Assembly (NCBI GenBank): GCA_903934295.1
Contig: CAIZNI010000056.1
Span: 1-64,000 of the forward strand
Length of the DNA stretch: 64,000 nucleotides
Origin: an uncultured beta proteobacterium
Lineage (GTDB): Bacteria; Pseudomonadota; Gammaproteobacteria; Burkholderiales; Burkholderiaceae_E
Direction of reading: 5' to 3'
Both the position numbers and the translations under genes were made by a program. Shown piece after piece: positions 55,970 through 64,000 of this stretch. How positions within the stretch are numbered: the first letter of the stretch is position 1; each line of letters begins with the position of its first letter. A model generated the notes under the pieces. The model was not told the DNA's origin, made no database searches, and saw only the letters and a list, made by a program, of their open reading frames with translations.

Positions 55970-57202
55970 ATGATAGGGCATCGACATGACGCAAGCGGGT
56001 CCGGCTGGCGGTCGCGGCTGGGTCGTCTGCGGCTGGCGGGTGCGGTGGTGTTGCTGACGCTGCTGCTGCACGCGCTGGCGCTGATGGGGCTGGTGCGCGG
56101 TTTTGATTCGGGGTCGAGCCGTGCCGACACGCGGCGTGCGCCGGTCCAGGTCAGCCTGATTCCTGGCGACCCGGCTGACCCGGTTGACCCGGCGGCCGAG
56201 GTGCCGGCCGTGGCGCCAACGCGCCCGCCGGTGGCTCCCGTGCCACCCGCACCGCCGGTCAGGCCTGCCGATCCCGACGCGGCTCCGGCCGACGGGATGC
56301 CGCCCGCACAAGAGCCGTCGCCGGCCGATTCGGACGGCGCTGGCGTGCCGCTGGCAGCCCTCGATCCGATACCGGTCGGGGCGGCGAGCATCGGCACCCC
56401 GGGTGCTCCCCCTGAGCCGGCAGCGGTGACGGACCCGACCGGCATCGCCGACCGGGGCGGCACGGCGGGTCTGGGGGCGTCTGGCACCCGCGGTGGTCCG
56501 GATGCCGGGGCCACCCCTTCCGCCGCCGCGCCCCTGTACGGCGTCGCGCTCGCGCCCCTGCTGCCGGCGCGCTCGCGCTTCCAGGTCTACTACGGCGAGT
56601 ACACCGACAACCATGTGGTGGCGCTGCTCGACTACACCGTCGAGTCCGATGGCGAGCGCTACTCGGTGCGCACCGAGGGACGCGCGCAGGGCCTCACCGC
56701 CTGGATCTATTCCGGCGTGCTGACCCAGTCGAGCACCGGGCGCATCGGTGCCGATGGCCTGATCCCCGAGCGTTACACCGAGCAGCGAGGCAAGCGTCCC
56801 GAGCGCTGGGCGGCCATCGACCATCGCAGCGGGCAGGCCAGTTTCTCGGGCGGTCAGCGAGTGGCGGTGACGCCGGGCACCCAGGATCGGCTGTCGATGC
56901 TGTTGCAGGTCGGGCTGATCGCCCAGTCCCTGCCACAGCGGCTGGCGGCCGGACAGGCACTGACGATTCCCGAGCTCGGGTCGCGCTCGGTCGAGCCGGC
57001 GATCTTTCTGAGCCAGGGTGACCAGCAGCTGGAGACCCGCTCGGGACCCTTGCGCACCCTGCACCTGTCGCGTCAGGATGGTGACCGGTCGCGCGACCCA
57101 AGAGTTGAAGTCTGGTTGGGCTACGATCACCGGCTGGCGCCGGTTCGCATCCGTCTGACCGATCCGAATGGTCGGGTGCTGGACCAGTTGCTGTTGCCAT
57201 GA
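55970..57202 (+). CDS. DUF3108 domain protein with Pro/Ala-rich linker
   Basis: A 410-residue membrane-anchored protein. A membrane span (LAGAVVLLTLLLHALALMGLV) near residues 20-40 is followed by about 150 residues rich in Pro, Ala, Asp and Gly, then a beta-rich C-terminal domain from SRFQVYYGEYTDN to the end. This domain carries the DUF3108 pattern: YSVRTEGRAQGLTAWIYSG, FEP-like YTEQRGKRPE and VWLGYDHRLAPVRIR. It is probably periplasmic. A TonB-like anchor-plus-linker layout is notable, but no TonB C-terminal domain is present. The start is uncertain between 55940 and 55970. Confidence 0.82.
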   Translation: MIGHRHDASGSGWRSRLGRLRLAGAVVLLTLLLHALALMGLVRGFDSGSSRADTRRAPVQVSLIPGDPADPVDPAAEVPAVAPTRPPVAPVPPAPPVRPADPDAAPADGMPPAQEPSPADSDGAGVPLAALDPIPVGAASIGTPGAPPEPAAVTDPTGIADRGGTAGLGASGTRGGPDAGATPSAAAPLYGVALAPLLPARSRFQVYYGEYTDNHVVALLDYTVESDGERYSVRTEGRAQGLTAWIYSGVLTQSSTGRIGADGLIPERYTEQRGKRPERWAAIDHRSGQASFSGGQRVAVTPGTQDRLSMLLQVGLIAQSLPQRLAAGQALTIPELGSRSVEPAIFLSQGDQQLETRSGPLRTLHLSRQDGDRSRDPRVEVWLGYDHRLAPVRIRLTDPNGRVLDQLLLP

Positions 57203-57214
57203 TGTAGCGTTCCG

Positions 57215-57946
57215 ATGTCCGATGTCGAAAGAGTGTTCCTGATGGATTCCGATTCCTCCCGTTCCCAAGTCGCCAGTCACGCGAGCGATGCGCCGGCCCT
57301 GCAACTGGCGGTCGTGCCGGTGACGCCTTTCGAGCAGAACTGCTCGCTGCTGGTCTGCACCCGCACCGGGCGGGCGGCGGCATTCGATCCGGGCGGCGAC
57401 CTCGATCGCATCGACGAGGCGCTCGCCCAGATGGGTGCACGGCTGGAAAAGGTGTTCCTCACCCACGGCCACATCGACCACTGCGGTCAGTCGCCCGAGT
57501 ACGCGCGCCGCCACGGGGTGCCCCTGGAAGGGCCGCACCATGACGACAAGTTCTGGATCGATCAGCTGCCGGCGCAGGGCCGCACCTTCGGCTTTCCGAC
57601 GCTGGAAGCCTTCGAGCCCGACCGCTGGCTGGTCGACGGCGACGTCGTGCGCTTCGGAGAGCAGACGCTGCAGGTGATCCACACCCCCGGCCACACGCCC
57701 GGCCATGTGGTGTTCTTTCACCCGGGCGCGCGCCTGGCGATCGTGGGCGATGTGCTGTTCCAGGGGTCGATCGGACGGACCGATTTCCCGCGCGGCAATC
57801 ACGCGGCGCTGATCGACTCCATCGTGCGCAAGCTCTGGCCGCTGGGCGACGACGTCGCCTTCGTGCCGGGCCATGGCCCGATGAGCACCTTCGGTGACGA
57901 GCGCCGCCACAACAGCTTCGTTGCCGACGAGGTGCTGGCCCGCTGA
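57215..57946 (+). CDS. MBL-fold metallo-hydrolase (glyoxalase II-like, YcbL type)
   Basis: A 243-residue zinc hydrolase. Metal ligands are read from THGHIDHCG, VIHTPGHTPGHVVFF, the VGDVLFQGSIGRTD aspartate and FVPGHGPMST. The PVTPFEQNCSLLV opening is typical of the YcbL/glyoxalase II-like group, which hydrolyses thioesters. The ATG at 57215 has no clear ribosome site; an ATG at 57242 has AAAGAG nine bases upstream and may be the true start, as homologues begin close to LQLAVVPVTP. Confidence 0.9.
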   Translation: MSDVERVFLMDSDSSRSQVASHASDAPALQLAVVPVTPFEQNCSLLVCTRTGRAAAFDPGGDLDRIDEALAQMGARLEKVFLTHGHIDHCGQSPEYARRHGVPLEGPHHDDKFWIDQLPAQGRTFGFPTLEAFEPDRWLVDGDVVRFGEQTLQVIHTPGHTPGHVVFFHPGARLAIVGDVLFQGSIGRTDFPRGNHAALIDSIVRKLWPLGDDVAFVPGHGPMSTFGDERRHNSFVADEVLAR

Positions 57947-57955
57947 GGCCCGGCA

Positions 57956-57977
57956 GGCTGAGCGTCTGCGCTCAGCC
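57956..57977. terminator. bidirectional hairpin between MBL and glnS genes
   Basis: A nine-base-pair stem (GGCTGAGCG/CGCTCAGCC) with loop TCTG starts ten bases after the MBL stop. The motif TGCGCTCAGCCGC is repeated once more just before the glnS stop. The hairpin could serve both convergent genes. Confidence 0.5.
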
Positions 57978-57992
57978 GCGGCGTGCTTGCGC

Positions 57993-59771
57993 TCAGCCGC
58001 CGCGCGCCCGGGTGTCCTTGAGGGACACGCTGCGATTGAAGACCAGCCGGTCCGGCCGGCTGTCGCGTCGATCGGCGACGAAATAGCCGTGCCGCTCGAA
58101 CTGCAGCGGCTGTTCCGACTCGATCGCGGTCACGCTCGGCTCGATCCAGGCCTGAATGACCCGGCGCGAGTCCGGGTCCAGACACGCCAGATAGTCGCGT
58201 CCGCCCGCATCCGGATGGGCTTCGGTGAACAGCCGCTCGTAGAGCCGGATCTCGGCGGGCAGCGCGTGCGCTGCCGACACCCAGTGCAGGTTGCCCTTCA
58301 CCTTGTAGGCATCGGCACCCGGCGTGCCCGAGCGCGAGTCGGGCATCAGCTCGGCCAGCACTGCGGTCACCCGGCCCTCGGCATCCTGCTCATAGCCGGT
58401 GCAGCGGATCACGTGCGCGTAGCGCAGCCGGACCTGGTTGCCCGGGAACAGCCGGAAGAAGCCTTTGGGGGGCTCGATCGCGAAGTCCTCGCGCTCGATC
58501 CAGAGTTCCCGCGAGAACGCGAACTCGCGCCGGCCCAGTTCGGGGTGCTGCGGATGGAACGGTGCGCTGCAGGTCTCGCTCGCCCCTTCGGGGTAGTTGG
58601 TGATGACCAGCCGCAGCGGATCGAGCACCGCCACCGAGCGGGGTGCGCGTGACTCGAGGTCGTCGCGCAGCGCCTGTTCCAGCACGCCCACGTCGATCCA
58701 GGTGTCGGCCCGCGCGACGCCGATCCGGTCGCAGAACAGCTGGATCGCCTGTTGCGTGTAGCCGCGCCGGCGCAGACCGACGATGGTCGGCATCCGCGGG
58801 TCGTCCCAGCCGGTGACCTGACCGCCGGTGACCATCTCCTGGAGGCGCCGCTTGCTGGTGACGGTGTAGGTCAGGTTCAGGCGCGCGAACTCGATCTGCC
58901 GGGGCAGGGGGCGCTGGAAGAAGCCGCCCTCGGCCAGTCGCTCGAGCAGCCAGTCGTAGAGCGGACGGTGGTCTTCGAATTCGAGCGTGCAGATCGAGTG
59001 GGTGATGTTCTCGAGCGCATCGGAGATCGGGTGGGCGAAGTCGTACATCGGATAGATGCACCACTGGTTGCCGGTCCGGTGATGCTCGGCGAAGCGGATC
59101 CGGTAGAGGGCCGGATCGCGCAGGTTCATGTTCGGCGAGGCCATGTCGATGCGCGCCCGCAGCACATGGCTGCCTTCCGGGTGGCGACCGTCGCGCATCT
59201 CGCTCAGCAGCGTCAGGCTCTCGGTCGGGGGGCGGTCGCGCCAGGGCGAGTCGCGCCCGGGTTCGGTGAGCGTGCCGCGACCGGCCCGCATTTGCTCGGC
59301 ATTCTGCGAATCGACATAGGCATGGCCGCTGCGCACCAGGTGCTCGGCCATGGCGAACAGGTGAGCGAAGTGGTCGCTGGCGTAGTACAGGTTCGACTCA
59401 TGGCCGGCGGGGGTTTCATGCGCCCAGCCGAAGCCCAGCCAACGCACCGAATCGAGGATCGAGTCGACATACTCCTGGTCTTCCTTGACCGGGTTTGTGT
59501 CGTCGAAGCGCATGTGGCAATGACCGCCGAAGTCGCGCGCCAGCCCGAAGTTCAGGCAGATCGACTTGGCGTGGCCGATGTGCAGATAGCCGTTGGGCTC
59601 GGGCGGGAACCGGGTGCGGATGCGCGCGGGATCGAGCGCGCCCGCCAGGTGGCCGGCTGCGGTGTCGGGCTGACCCGCCCAGCGGCGTTGCGCGTGCACG
59701 CCCTGCGCCAGATCTGTCTCGATCTGGCTGCGGATGAAATTGCTGACTGGCGCGGGAACCTTCTCGGACAT
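57993..59771 (-). CDS. glnS: glutamine-tRNA ligase
   Basis: A 592-residue class I synthetase charging tRNA-Gln. The N-terminal RTRFPPEPNGYLHIGHAKS carries the HIGH motif; FDDTNPVKED and VDSILDSVRWLGF follow. The second ATP motif is YTVTSKRRLQEMV, a variant of the usual M-S-K-R-K form, with WDDPRMPTIVGLRRRGY after it. The C-terminal anticodon-binding beta-barrels include a short Arg/Gly end. It is the first of a minus-strand run reaching from the right; the FKBP gene upstream ends four bases before its ATG. Confidence 0.97.
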   Translation of the reverse strand: MSEKVPAPVSNFIRSQIETDLAQGVHAQRRWAGQPDTAAGHLAGALDPARIRTRFPPEPNGYLHIGHAKSICLNFGLARDFGGHCHMRFDDTNPVKEDQEYVDSILDSVRWLGFGWAHETPAGHESNLYYASDHFAHLFAMAEHLVRSGHAYVDSQNAEQMRAGRGTLTEPGRDSPWRDRPPTESLTLLSEMRDGRHPEGSHVLRARIDMASPNMNLRDPALYRIRFAEHHRTGNQWCIYPMYDFAHPISDALENITHSICTLEFEDHRPLYDWLLERLAEGGFFQRPLPRQIEFARLNLTYTVTSKRRLQEMVTGGQVTGWDDPRMPTIVGLRRRGYTQQAIQLFCDRIGVARADTWIDVGVLEQALRDDLESRAPRSVAVLDPLRLVITNYPEGASETCSAPFHPQHPELGRREFAFSRELWIEREDFAIEPPKGFFRLFPGNQVRLRYAHVIRCTGYEQDAEGRVTAVLAELMPDSRSGTPGADAYKVKGNLHWVSAAHALPAEIRLYERLFTEAHPDAGGRDYLACLDPDSRRVIQAWIEPSVTAIESEQPLQFERHGYFVADRRDSRPDRLVFNRSVSLKDTRARGG

Positions 59772-59775
59772 AGGG

Positions 59776-60132
59776 TCAGACGCCGAGCAGTTCGACCTCG
59801 AAGAGCAGGGTGGCGTTGGGGGGGATCACGCCGCCCGCGCCGCGCGCGCCGTAGCCCATTTCGGGCGGAATCAGCAGCTGGCGGGTACCGCCCACCTTCA
59901 TCCCGGCGACGCCTTCGTCCCAGCCGCGGATGACATGGCCCGCGCCGAGCGGAAAGTCGAAGGGCTGGCCACGGTCCTTGCTGGAGTCGAACTTGCGCCC
60001 GGCGGCGCCGTCCTGCCAGAGCCAGCCGGTGTAGTGGACCTTGACGTGCGCGCCGGCCTTTGCCTGCTCGCCGGTGCCCGGGGTGGTGTCGTCGTATTGC
60101 AGCCCGGAGGGCAGGGTCTGGAAAGCCATCAT
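59776..60132 (-). CDS. FKBP-type peptidyl-prolyl isomerase
   Basis: A 118-residue cytoplasmic FKBP that isomerises proline bonds in folding proteins. The fold is read from VKVHYTGWLWQDG, FDSSKDRGQPFDFPLGAGHV, IRGWDEGVAGMKVGGTRQLL and IPPEMGYGARGAGGVIPPNA with LLFEVELL at the end. There is no signal peptide. The start overlaps the stop of the DUF1499 gene by four bases, and the gene precedes glnS by four bases. Confidence 0.95.
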   Translation of the reverse strand: MMAFQTLPSGLQYDDTTPGTGEQAKAGAHVKVHYTGWLWQDGAAGRKFDSSKDRGQPFDFPLGAGHVIRGWDEGVAGMKVGGTRQLLIPPEMGYGARGAGGVIPPNATLLFEVELLGV

Positions 60133-60602
60133 GAAGCTCCTGGTTGAGAATTGAAGGTGGTGCGCAGGGCCTCGATACGGGCCCGGTTCACACCGAAATC
60201 CTTGCTGCCCAGCCGTGAGGCCGAGCGAACCTGCACGACGCCGGCAGCAGCGTCCAGCAGCAGTTCGAGGTCGTCGACGAAACGCAGCACCCGGCTTTCG
60301 CAGTGCGCGTAGAGATAGCCGTCGTTCTGCTCGACGATGTGCACGCCCGGGGTGCGGGCGACGATCTGGCGAAGGCGCGCGAAGGCGGCCACCGGCTCGC
60401 CGTTCAGGCGGATCGGCTCGATCCGATGCGGGTCCGAGAGGGTCTGGCTGGAGACCGAATTTTGCCGGTCGACCAGGATCGGCGCCAGCCGGGCGTCCCG
60501 CACGCCCGGCGGCGCCACCGGCTCACTGCGCAGCAGGCCGGCCAGGCCGGCGATCAGAAGCAGCACTGGCAGGGCGATCAGGGTGACGGAAAACAGCTTC
60601 AT
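60129..60602 (-). CDS. DUF1499 domain protein
   Basis: A 157-residue protein with an N-terminal membrane span (LFSVTLIALPVLLLIAGLAG) and a periplasmic DUF1499 domain: NSVSSQTLSDPHRIEPIRL, then VHIVEQNDGYLYAHCESRV, LRFVDDLELLLDAAAG and VVQVRSASRLGSKDFGVNR. Function unknown. The ATG at 60602 has GAGG six bases upstream; an ATG at 60614 overlapping the upstream stop is the alternative. It is tightly coupled to its neighbours on both sides. Confidence 0.88.
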   Translation of the reverse strand: MKLFSVTLIALPVLLLIAGLAGLLRSEPVAPPGVRDARLAPILVDRQNSVSSQTLSDPHRIEPIRLNGEPVAAFARLRQIVARTPGVHIVEQNDGYLYAHCESRVLRFVDDLELLLDAAAGVVQVRSASRLGSKDFGVNRARIEALRTTFNSQPGAS

Positions 60603-60610
60603 CCCGATCC

Positions 60611-61873
60611 TCATGACGCCGAACGGCGGCTCTGCCACAGGCTCAGGGTCATGCCGCCCAGGCCCACCAACGTGATCCAGGCCGAGATGATCCAACCCAG
60701 GAAGGGCACGATGCCCACCAGCAGCACGACCACCAGCGCCCCTGCCAGCCAGAGCAGCATCGCCGGACGGGAGCCCGTCGGCGTGCCGACCAGTGCCAGC
60801 CGTGCGCGCAGGGCCACCGACCAGACGCCGTTCAGATAGCCGACCAGCAGCAGGACCGGGTAGAGCGCGAGTGCGCTGGCACCCAGTGGAATACCCACGA
60901 TCGTCATGATGGCGAGGCCGGCTGCCACCGGCGTACCCACCAGCAGGGCAAAGCCGAGCCCGAGCGACGCCAGCGGTTCGGCCGAGATGCGTTGCGCCGC
61001 TGCCGTGGTCGCGCCCGGAAAGACCGACATCATGGCGGCGGCGAAGAGGAAGAGTCCGACTGACCAGAGCAGGATGCCCAGCAGGTCCCAGCGCATCGAG
61101 CCCTCGGTCCGGCGCCGTTCATTGGCCTCGCGGTTGATCTTCTGCTCGCGTTCGGTGCGGGTGACCTCGCCTGCGATGACCGATGCCGGCGCCCGCTTGA
61201 TCTCATTGGGGCTGGTGTATGACAGGGTGCCGCCGATCCGGGCCCCCTCGAGCAGCTCGATCTCTTCGGCCACCAGATGAACCTTGCCGCCGATCGGGCC
61301 GGCGATGACCACCTGCTGCGCATAGACGGTGAGGTCACCCCCCACTGACCCGGCGATCTCGACAGAGCGGCCGGCGATGAGGGCATCGCCCCCGACGCGC
61401 ACCGCGCGTCCGAGCGAGATCTCGGACCCGGCGATCAGCGCATCGCCGCCGACGTTCGCGTCGAGCGACAGCTTGCCGGCGGCGGTGCGCAGATCACCAC
61501 CGATCGGCGAGCGCAGTTCGACTGCACCCCCGAGGAGCGACGCGTCGCCCTGGATGCCGGCATCGATCACCACCCGCGAACCGGCGGCGTGAAAGTCGCC
61601 CTCGATCGTCGAGCCCACCCGCACGGTGCGACCGGCCCGGTACACGTTGCGCTTGCCATAGGAGGCCACCGCATCGCGCCGGCCGGCTGATTCGGCGGCC
61701 GACTCGGCCGCGGCGCTGCCGGCCGCCGAGAACTGGGCGTGCGCGGCCGGAGCGGCGCACAGGCAGGCCAGCGCCAGCAGCGGTGCGAGCAGGCGGGCAC
61801 GGCGCAGTCCGGCCGACAGTCTCGACATCAGGGATGCCGAAGTCCGCTGCTGCAGTGTGGTCGATGGTGTCAT
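60611..61873 (-). CDS. membrane-anchored bactofilin-like (polymer-forming cytoskeletal) protein
   Basis: A 420-residue protein. A signal peptide (APLLALACLCAAPAAHAQ) is followed by a right-handed beta-helix-like region (about residues 80-215) with repeated I-x-G-D or V-G-G-D-x-L-I-A-G motifs, as in bactofilins: IEGDFHAAG, IQGDASLLG, IGGDLRTAA, VGGDALIAG (twice), VGGDLTVYA. After a charged linker come about four membrane spans (IL LWSVGLFLFAAAM to TLVGLGGMTL). The layout suggests a periplasmic beta-helix anchored in the inner membrane. The ATG at 61873 is uncertain; one at 61828 is nearer the signal. Confidence 0.8.
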   Translation of the reverse strand: MTPSTTLQQRTSASLMSRLSAGLRRARLLAPLLALACLCAAPAAHAQFSAAGSAAAESAAESAGRRDAVASYGKRNVYRAGRTVRVGSTIEGDFHAAGSRVVIDAGIQGDASLLGGAVELRSPIGGDLRTAAGKLSLDANVGGDALIAGSEISLGRAVRVGGDALIAGRSVEIAGSVGGDLTVYAQQVVIAGPIGGKVHLVAEEIELLEGARIGGTLSYTSPNEIKRAPASVIAGEVTRTEREQKINREANERRRTEGSMRWDLLGILLWSVGLFLFAAAMMSVFPGATTAAAQRISAEPLASLGLGFALLVGTPVAAGLAIMTIVGIPLGASALALYPVLLLVGYLNGVWSVALRARLALVGTPTGSRPAMLLWLAGALVVVLLVGIVPFLGWIISAWITLVGLGGMTLSLWQSRRSAS

Positions 61874-61881
61874 GAGCGCCC

Positions 61882-62787
61882 TCAGGCGTCGGCTTTCCGC
61901 AGGCGCCGGATCAGGCTCGACGTGTCGTTGCGCCCGCCGTCCATGCGCTGCACATCGCCATAGAACTGGTCGATCAGGGCGGTCGCCGGCAGCGCCGCGC
62001 CGTTGCGCCGGGCTTCGTCCAGGCACAGGCCGAGATCCTTGCGCATCCAGTCGACCGCGAAGCCGAAGTCGAAGCGGTTCTCGACCATCGTCTTGCCGCG
62101 GTTGTCCATCTGCCAGCTCTGCGCGGCACCCTTGCCGATCACCTCGAGCACCAGCTTCATGTCGAGCCCGGCGGTCAGGCCGAAGTTGACGCCCTCCGAC
62201 AGTCCCTGGAGCAGGCCGGCGATGCAGATCTGGTTGACCATCTTGGCGATCTGGCCGCTGCCGCTGGGTCCGATCAGGGTGAACGCCCGCGAGAACGCCA
62301 TGCCCACCGGCTGGGCGCGCTCGAACACCGCCGGCTCGCCGCCCACCATGACGGTGAGCTGGCCGTTGACTGCGCCCGCCTGTCCACCCGACACCGGCGC
62401 GTCCAGGAAATGCAGGCCGTGATGACGGGCCGCCTGGTCGAGTTCGCGGGCCACTTCCGCCGAGGCGGTGGTGTGGTCGACGAAGACTGCGCCGGCCTTC
62501 ATGCCGGCGAAGGCGCCGTGCTCGCCCAGCACCACCGAGCGCAGATCGTCGTCGTTGCCCACGCAGGCGAACACGAAGTCGGCGTCGTGCGCCGCCTGGC
62601 GCGGCGTGGGTGCCGAGCGACCGCCGTATTCGGCGGCCCACTGGTCGGCCTTGCTTGCCGTCCGGTTGTAGACGGTGACGTCGTGACCGGCCCGCTTGAG
62701 GTGGCCGGCCATCGGATAGCCCATGACGCCCAGGCCCAGGAAGGCGACCCGGGTGGGGGCGATGGCATCATAGGTTCGCTGGTTCAT
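61882..62787 (-). CDS. NAD(P)-dependent beta-hydroxyacid dehydrogenase
   Basis: A 301-residue 3-hydroxyisobutyrate/tartronate semialdehyde reductase family member. It has VAFLGLGVMGYPMAGHL, VFVDHTTASAEVAREL, the substrate loop LDAPVSGGQAGAVNGQL and the catalytic lysine in IGPSGSGQIAKMVNQICIA. KDLGLCLDEARRNG is near the end. The substrate is not fixed; it is distinct from the LtnD gene at 39666. It starts the minus-strand run ahead of the bactofilin-like gene, eight bases apart. The gap to the next gene (62788-62963) shows nothing recognisable. Confidence 0.92.
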   Translation of the reverse strand: MNQRTYDAIAPTRVAFLGLGVMGYPMAGHLKRAGHDVTVYNRTASKADQWAAEYGGRSAPTPRQAAHDADFVFACVGNDDDLRSVVLGEHGAFAGMKAGAVFVDHTTASAEVARELDQAARHHGLHFLDAPVSGGQAGAVNGQLTVMVGGEPAVFERAQPVGMAFSRAFTLIGPSGSGQIAKMVNQICIAGLLQGLSEGVNFGLTAGLDMKLVLEVIGKGAAQSWQMDNRGKTMVENRFDFGFAVDWMRKDLGLCLDEARRNGAALPATALIDQFYGDVQRMDGGRNDTSSLIRRLRKADA

Positions 62788-62963
62788 TCGCGGGCTCTCC
62801 TGGCGGGCGGTGGTCGATCGGCCCGCCACCTGGGGGCGGCGGGCGAAACCCGGATTCTAGACGCTTCGGTGGCGCCTGCCCGAGCCCGTGTCGTGAATCG
62901 GTGCGTGGGGTCAGGGCCAGGCGGCTGCAGCGCTGCGGGTTCCGGGCGGGCGCAGCCAGCGGG

Positions 62964-64000
62964 TCAGAAGCCGGCGGCGCAGCCGTCGCGGCGGGCGTCG
63001 CTGGCGGCGGCGTATCCGTCTTCCCGGTCATCGGTCAGGCGCCAGATGAACTGGCCGGAGCCGAAGTCCATGTAGGCGTCCTGGGTGGCCTCGATGTCGT
63101 GGCCGAGCGCCCGCAGCCCGGTCACCACATCGGCCGGCATCGTCGACTCCAGATCGACCTTCAGTCCGCGCTGCACCTTCCAGCGGGGCGCATCGCAGGC
63201 CGCCTGCGGATTCTGGTGGTGATCGAGCATCCGGGTCAGGGTCTGCATGTGGCCCTGCGGCTGCATGTTGCCGCCCATGACGCCGAAGCTCATCTGTGGG
63301 GCGCCGTCCTTCATCAGGAAGGCAGGGATGATGGTCTGGAAGGGCCGCTTGCCTGGTGCCACGCAGTTCGGGTGCGTCGGGTCCAGCGAGAATCCGTAGC
63401 CCCGGTTCTGCAGCGACACGCCGACCTGCGGCACCACCACGCCAGAGCCGAAGCCCATGTAGTTGGACTGGATGAACGAGATCATCATGCCGTTCGCGTC
63501 GGCGGCGGTCAGGTAGATCGTGCCGCCGGTGGGCGGCATCCCGTGGGCGAAATCGGTGGCGCGGTCCATCGAGATCCGGCGTGCGCGCTGCGCCAGGTAG
63601 GCGTCGTCGAGCAGGTGCGCGGGCGTCACCTCGGTCATGTGGCGGATGTCGGCGACGTGGCGGTACACATCGGCGAAGGCGAGCTTCATCGCCTCGATCT
63701 GGATGTGCCGGGTCTGCAGCGAATCGGGCGGGTACTGGCCCATGTCGAAGTTCGAGAGGATGCCCAGCGCCATCAGCGCCGCGATGCCCTGGCCGTTGGG
63801 CGGGATCTCGTGCAGCGTGAAGCCGCGATAGTCCTTGCTGATCGTGCCACACCAGTCGGGCCGGTAGCCGGCGAGGTCGGCCAGACTCAGCGAGCCGCCG
63901 TTGTCCCGGGCGTGCGCGACCAGGGCCTGTGCGGTCTCGCCTTCATAGAAATCGCGCCCGCGCGTCTTCGCGATGCGCGCCAGGGTGCGGGCGGCCTCGG
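62964..64000 (-). CDS. gamma-glutamyltransferase family protein, partial (N-terminus outside window)
   Basis: The last 345 residues or so of an Ntn-hydrolase of the GGT family, YwrD-like subgroup. At the window edge it shows FYEGETAQALV, then LADLAGYRPDW, HEIPPNGQGIAALMAL and, after MPPTGG, the self-cleavage threonine in GGTIYLTAADANG, followed by IQSNYMGFGSG, RGYGFSLD and APGKRPFQTIIP. GVMGGNMQPQGH and FGSGQFIWRL close the small subunit. The family cleaves gamma-glutamyl bonds, but YwrD-like members vary. The coding frame continues beyond base 64000. Confidence 0.93.
   Translation of the reverse strand, partial: EAARTLARIAKTRGRDFYEGETAQALVAHARDNGGSLSLADLAGYRPDWCGTISKDYRGFTLHEIPPNGQGIAALMALGILSNFDMGQYPPDSLQTRHIQIEAMKLAFADVYRHVADIRHMTEVTPAHLLDDAYLAQRARRISMDRATDFAHGMPPTGGTIYLTAADANGMMISFIQSNYMGFGSGVVVPQVGVSLQNRGYGFSLDPTHPNCVAPGKRPFQTIIPAFLMKDGAPQMSFGVMGGNMQPQGHMQTLTRMLDHHQNPQAACDAPRWKVQRGLKVDLESTMPADVVTGLRALGHDIEATQDAYMDFGSGQFIWRLTDDREDGYAAASDARRDGCAAGF

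Overview
The window is very G+C-rich (roughly two thirds by eye, not counted) and densely packed with genes. It reads as the chromosome of a betaproteobacterium, most likely Burkholderiales. Pointers to this are the class II Calvin-type fructose-bisphosphate aldolase next to pyk and pgk, the purC-purE-purK-sua5 block, two Bug-type receptors of tripartite tricarboxylate transporters, the fused indolepyruvate oxidoreductase pair with a DUF6537 tail, and glnS. The species cannot be named from the sequence. I found no rRNA, tRNA, CRISPR array or complete insertion sequence.

Layout. 1-1790: a rearranged stretch with a second, truncated copy of the pgk 5' end, a P-loop kinase remnant, one intact Bug receptor gene and the tail of an alpha/beta hydrolase. 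1.8-6.7 kb: pgk, pyk, a second Bug receptor, fba. 6.7-11.5 kb: an APH-like kinase with a DUF6285 partner, a serine beta-lactamase-fold hydrolase, a MetX-like hydrolase, an Rpn-type PD-(D/E)XK protein. 11.7-20.0 kb: a peptide-type ABC transporter (receptor, two permeases, one fused double ATPase), a divergent LysR regulator, a PhnZ-like HD-domain protein and a phosphonate monoester hydrolase-like enzyme. I read this as a candidate organophosphonate uptake and degradation locus; it is the most interesting block here. 20.0-24.2 kb: an M20 amidohydrolase, a di-heme cytochrome c peroxidase-like protein and a periplasmic amidohydrolase fused to a YtkA-like domain.

24.3-31.7 kb: hydroxypyruvate isomerase, purC, purE, purK, sua5, threonine aldolase, enoyl-CoA hydratase, SDR. 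31.7-34.8 kb: a small cupin and a two-subunit molybdenum hydroxylase of the isoquinoline 1-oxidoreductase type. 34.9-37.6 kb: ogt, a HAD hydrolase, a class III-like PPK2, a MaoC dehydratase. 37.6-42.9 kb, minus strand: threonate/tetronate catabolism (ltnD-otnK-otnC), a DHA2 MFS exporter, dienelactone hydrolase. 43.1-49.5 kb: a lipoprotein with a seven-repeat beta-propeller, the indolepyruvate oxidoreductase pair, a mandelate racemase-type enolase-superfamily enzyme. 49.6-57.9 kb: a small membrane protein, glutaryl-CoA dehydrogenase, msrA, a lemA/TPM trio, phoD, a DUF3108 protein, an MBL hydrolase. 58.0-64.0 kb, minus strand: glnS, FKBP, DUF1499, a membrane-anchored bactofilin-like protein, a beta-hydroxyacid dehydrogenase and a partial gamma-glutamyltransferase running off the right edge.

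Most of the content is core and catabolic metabolism in short operons, with gene gaps mostly below 150 bp. The points of real interest are the duplicated pgk front end, the phosphonate-like locus (including a PhnZ homologue that has lost its substrate-binding glutamate), the amidohydrolase-YtkA/di-heme pair, the compact propeller lipoprotein, and several short tandem repeats sitting exactly on gene ends.
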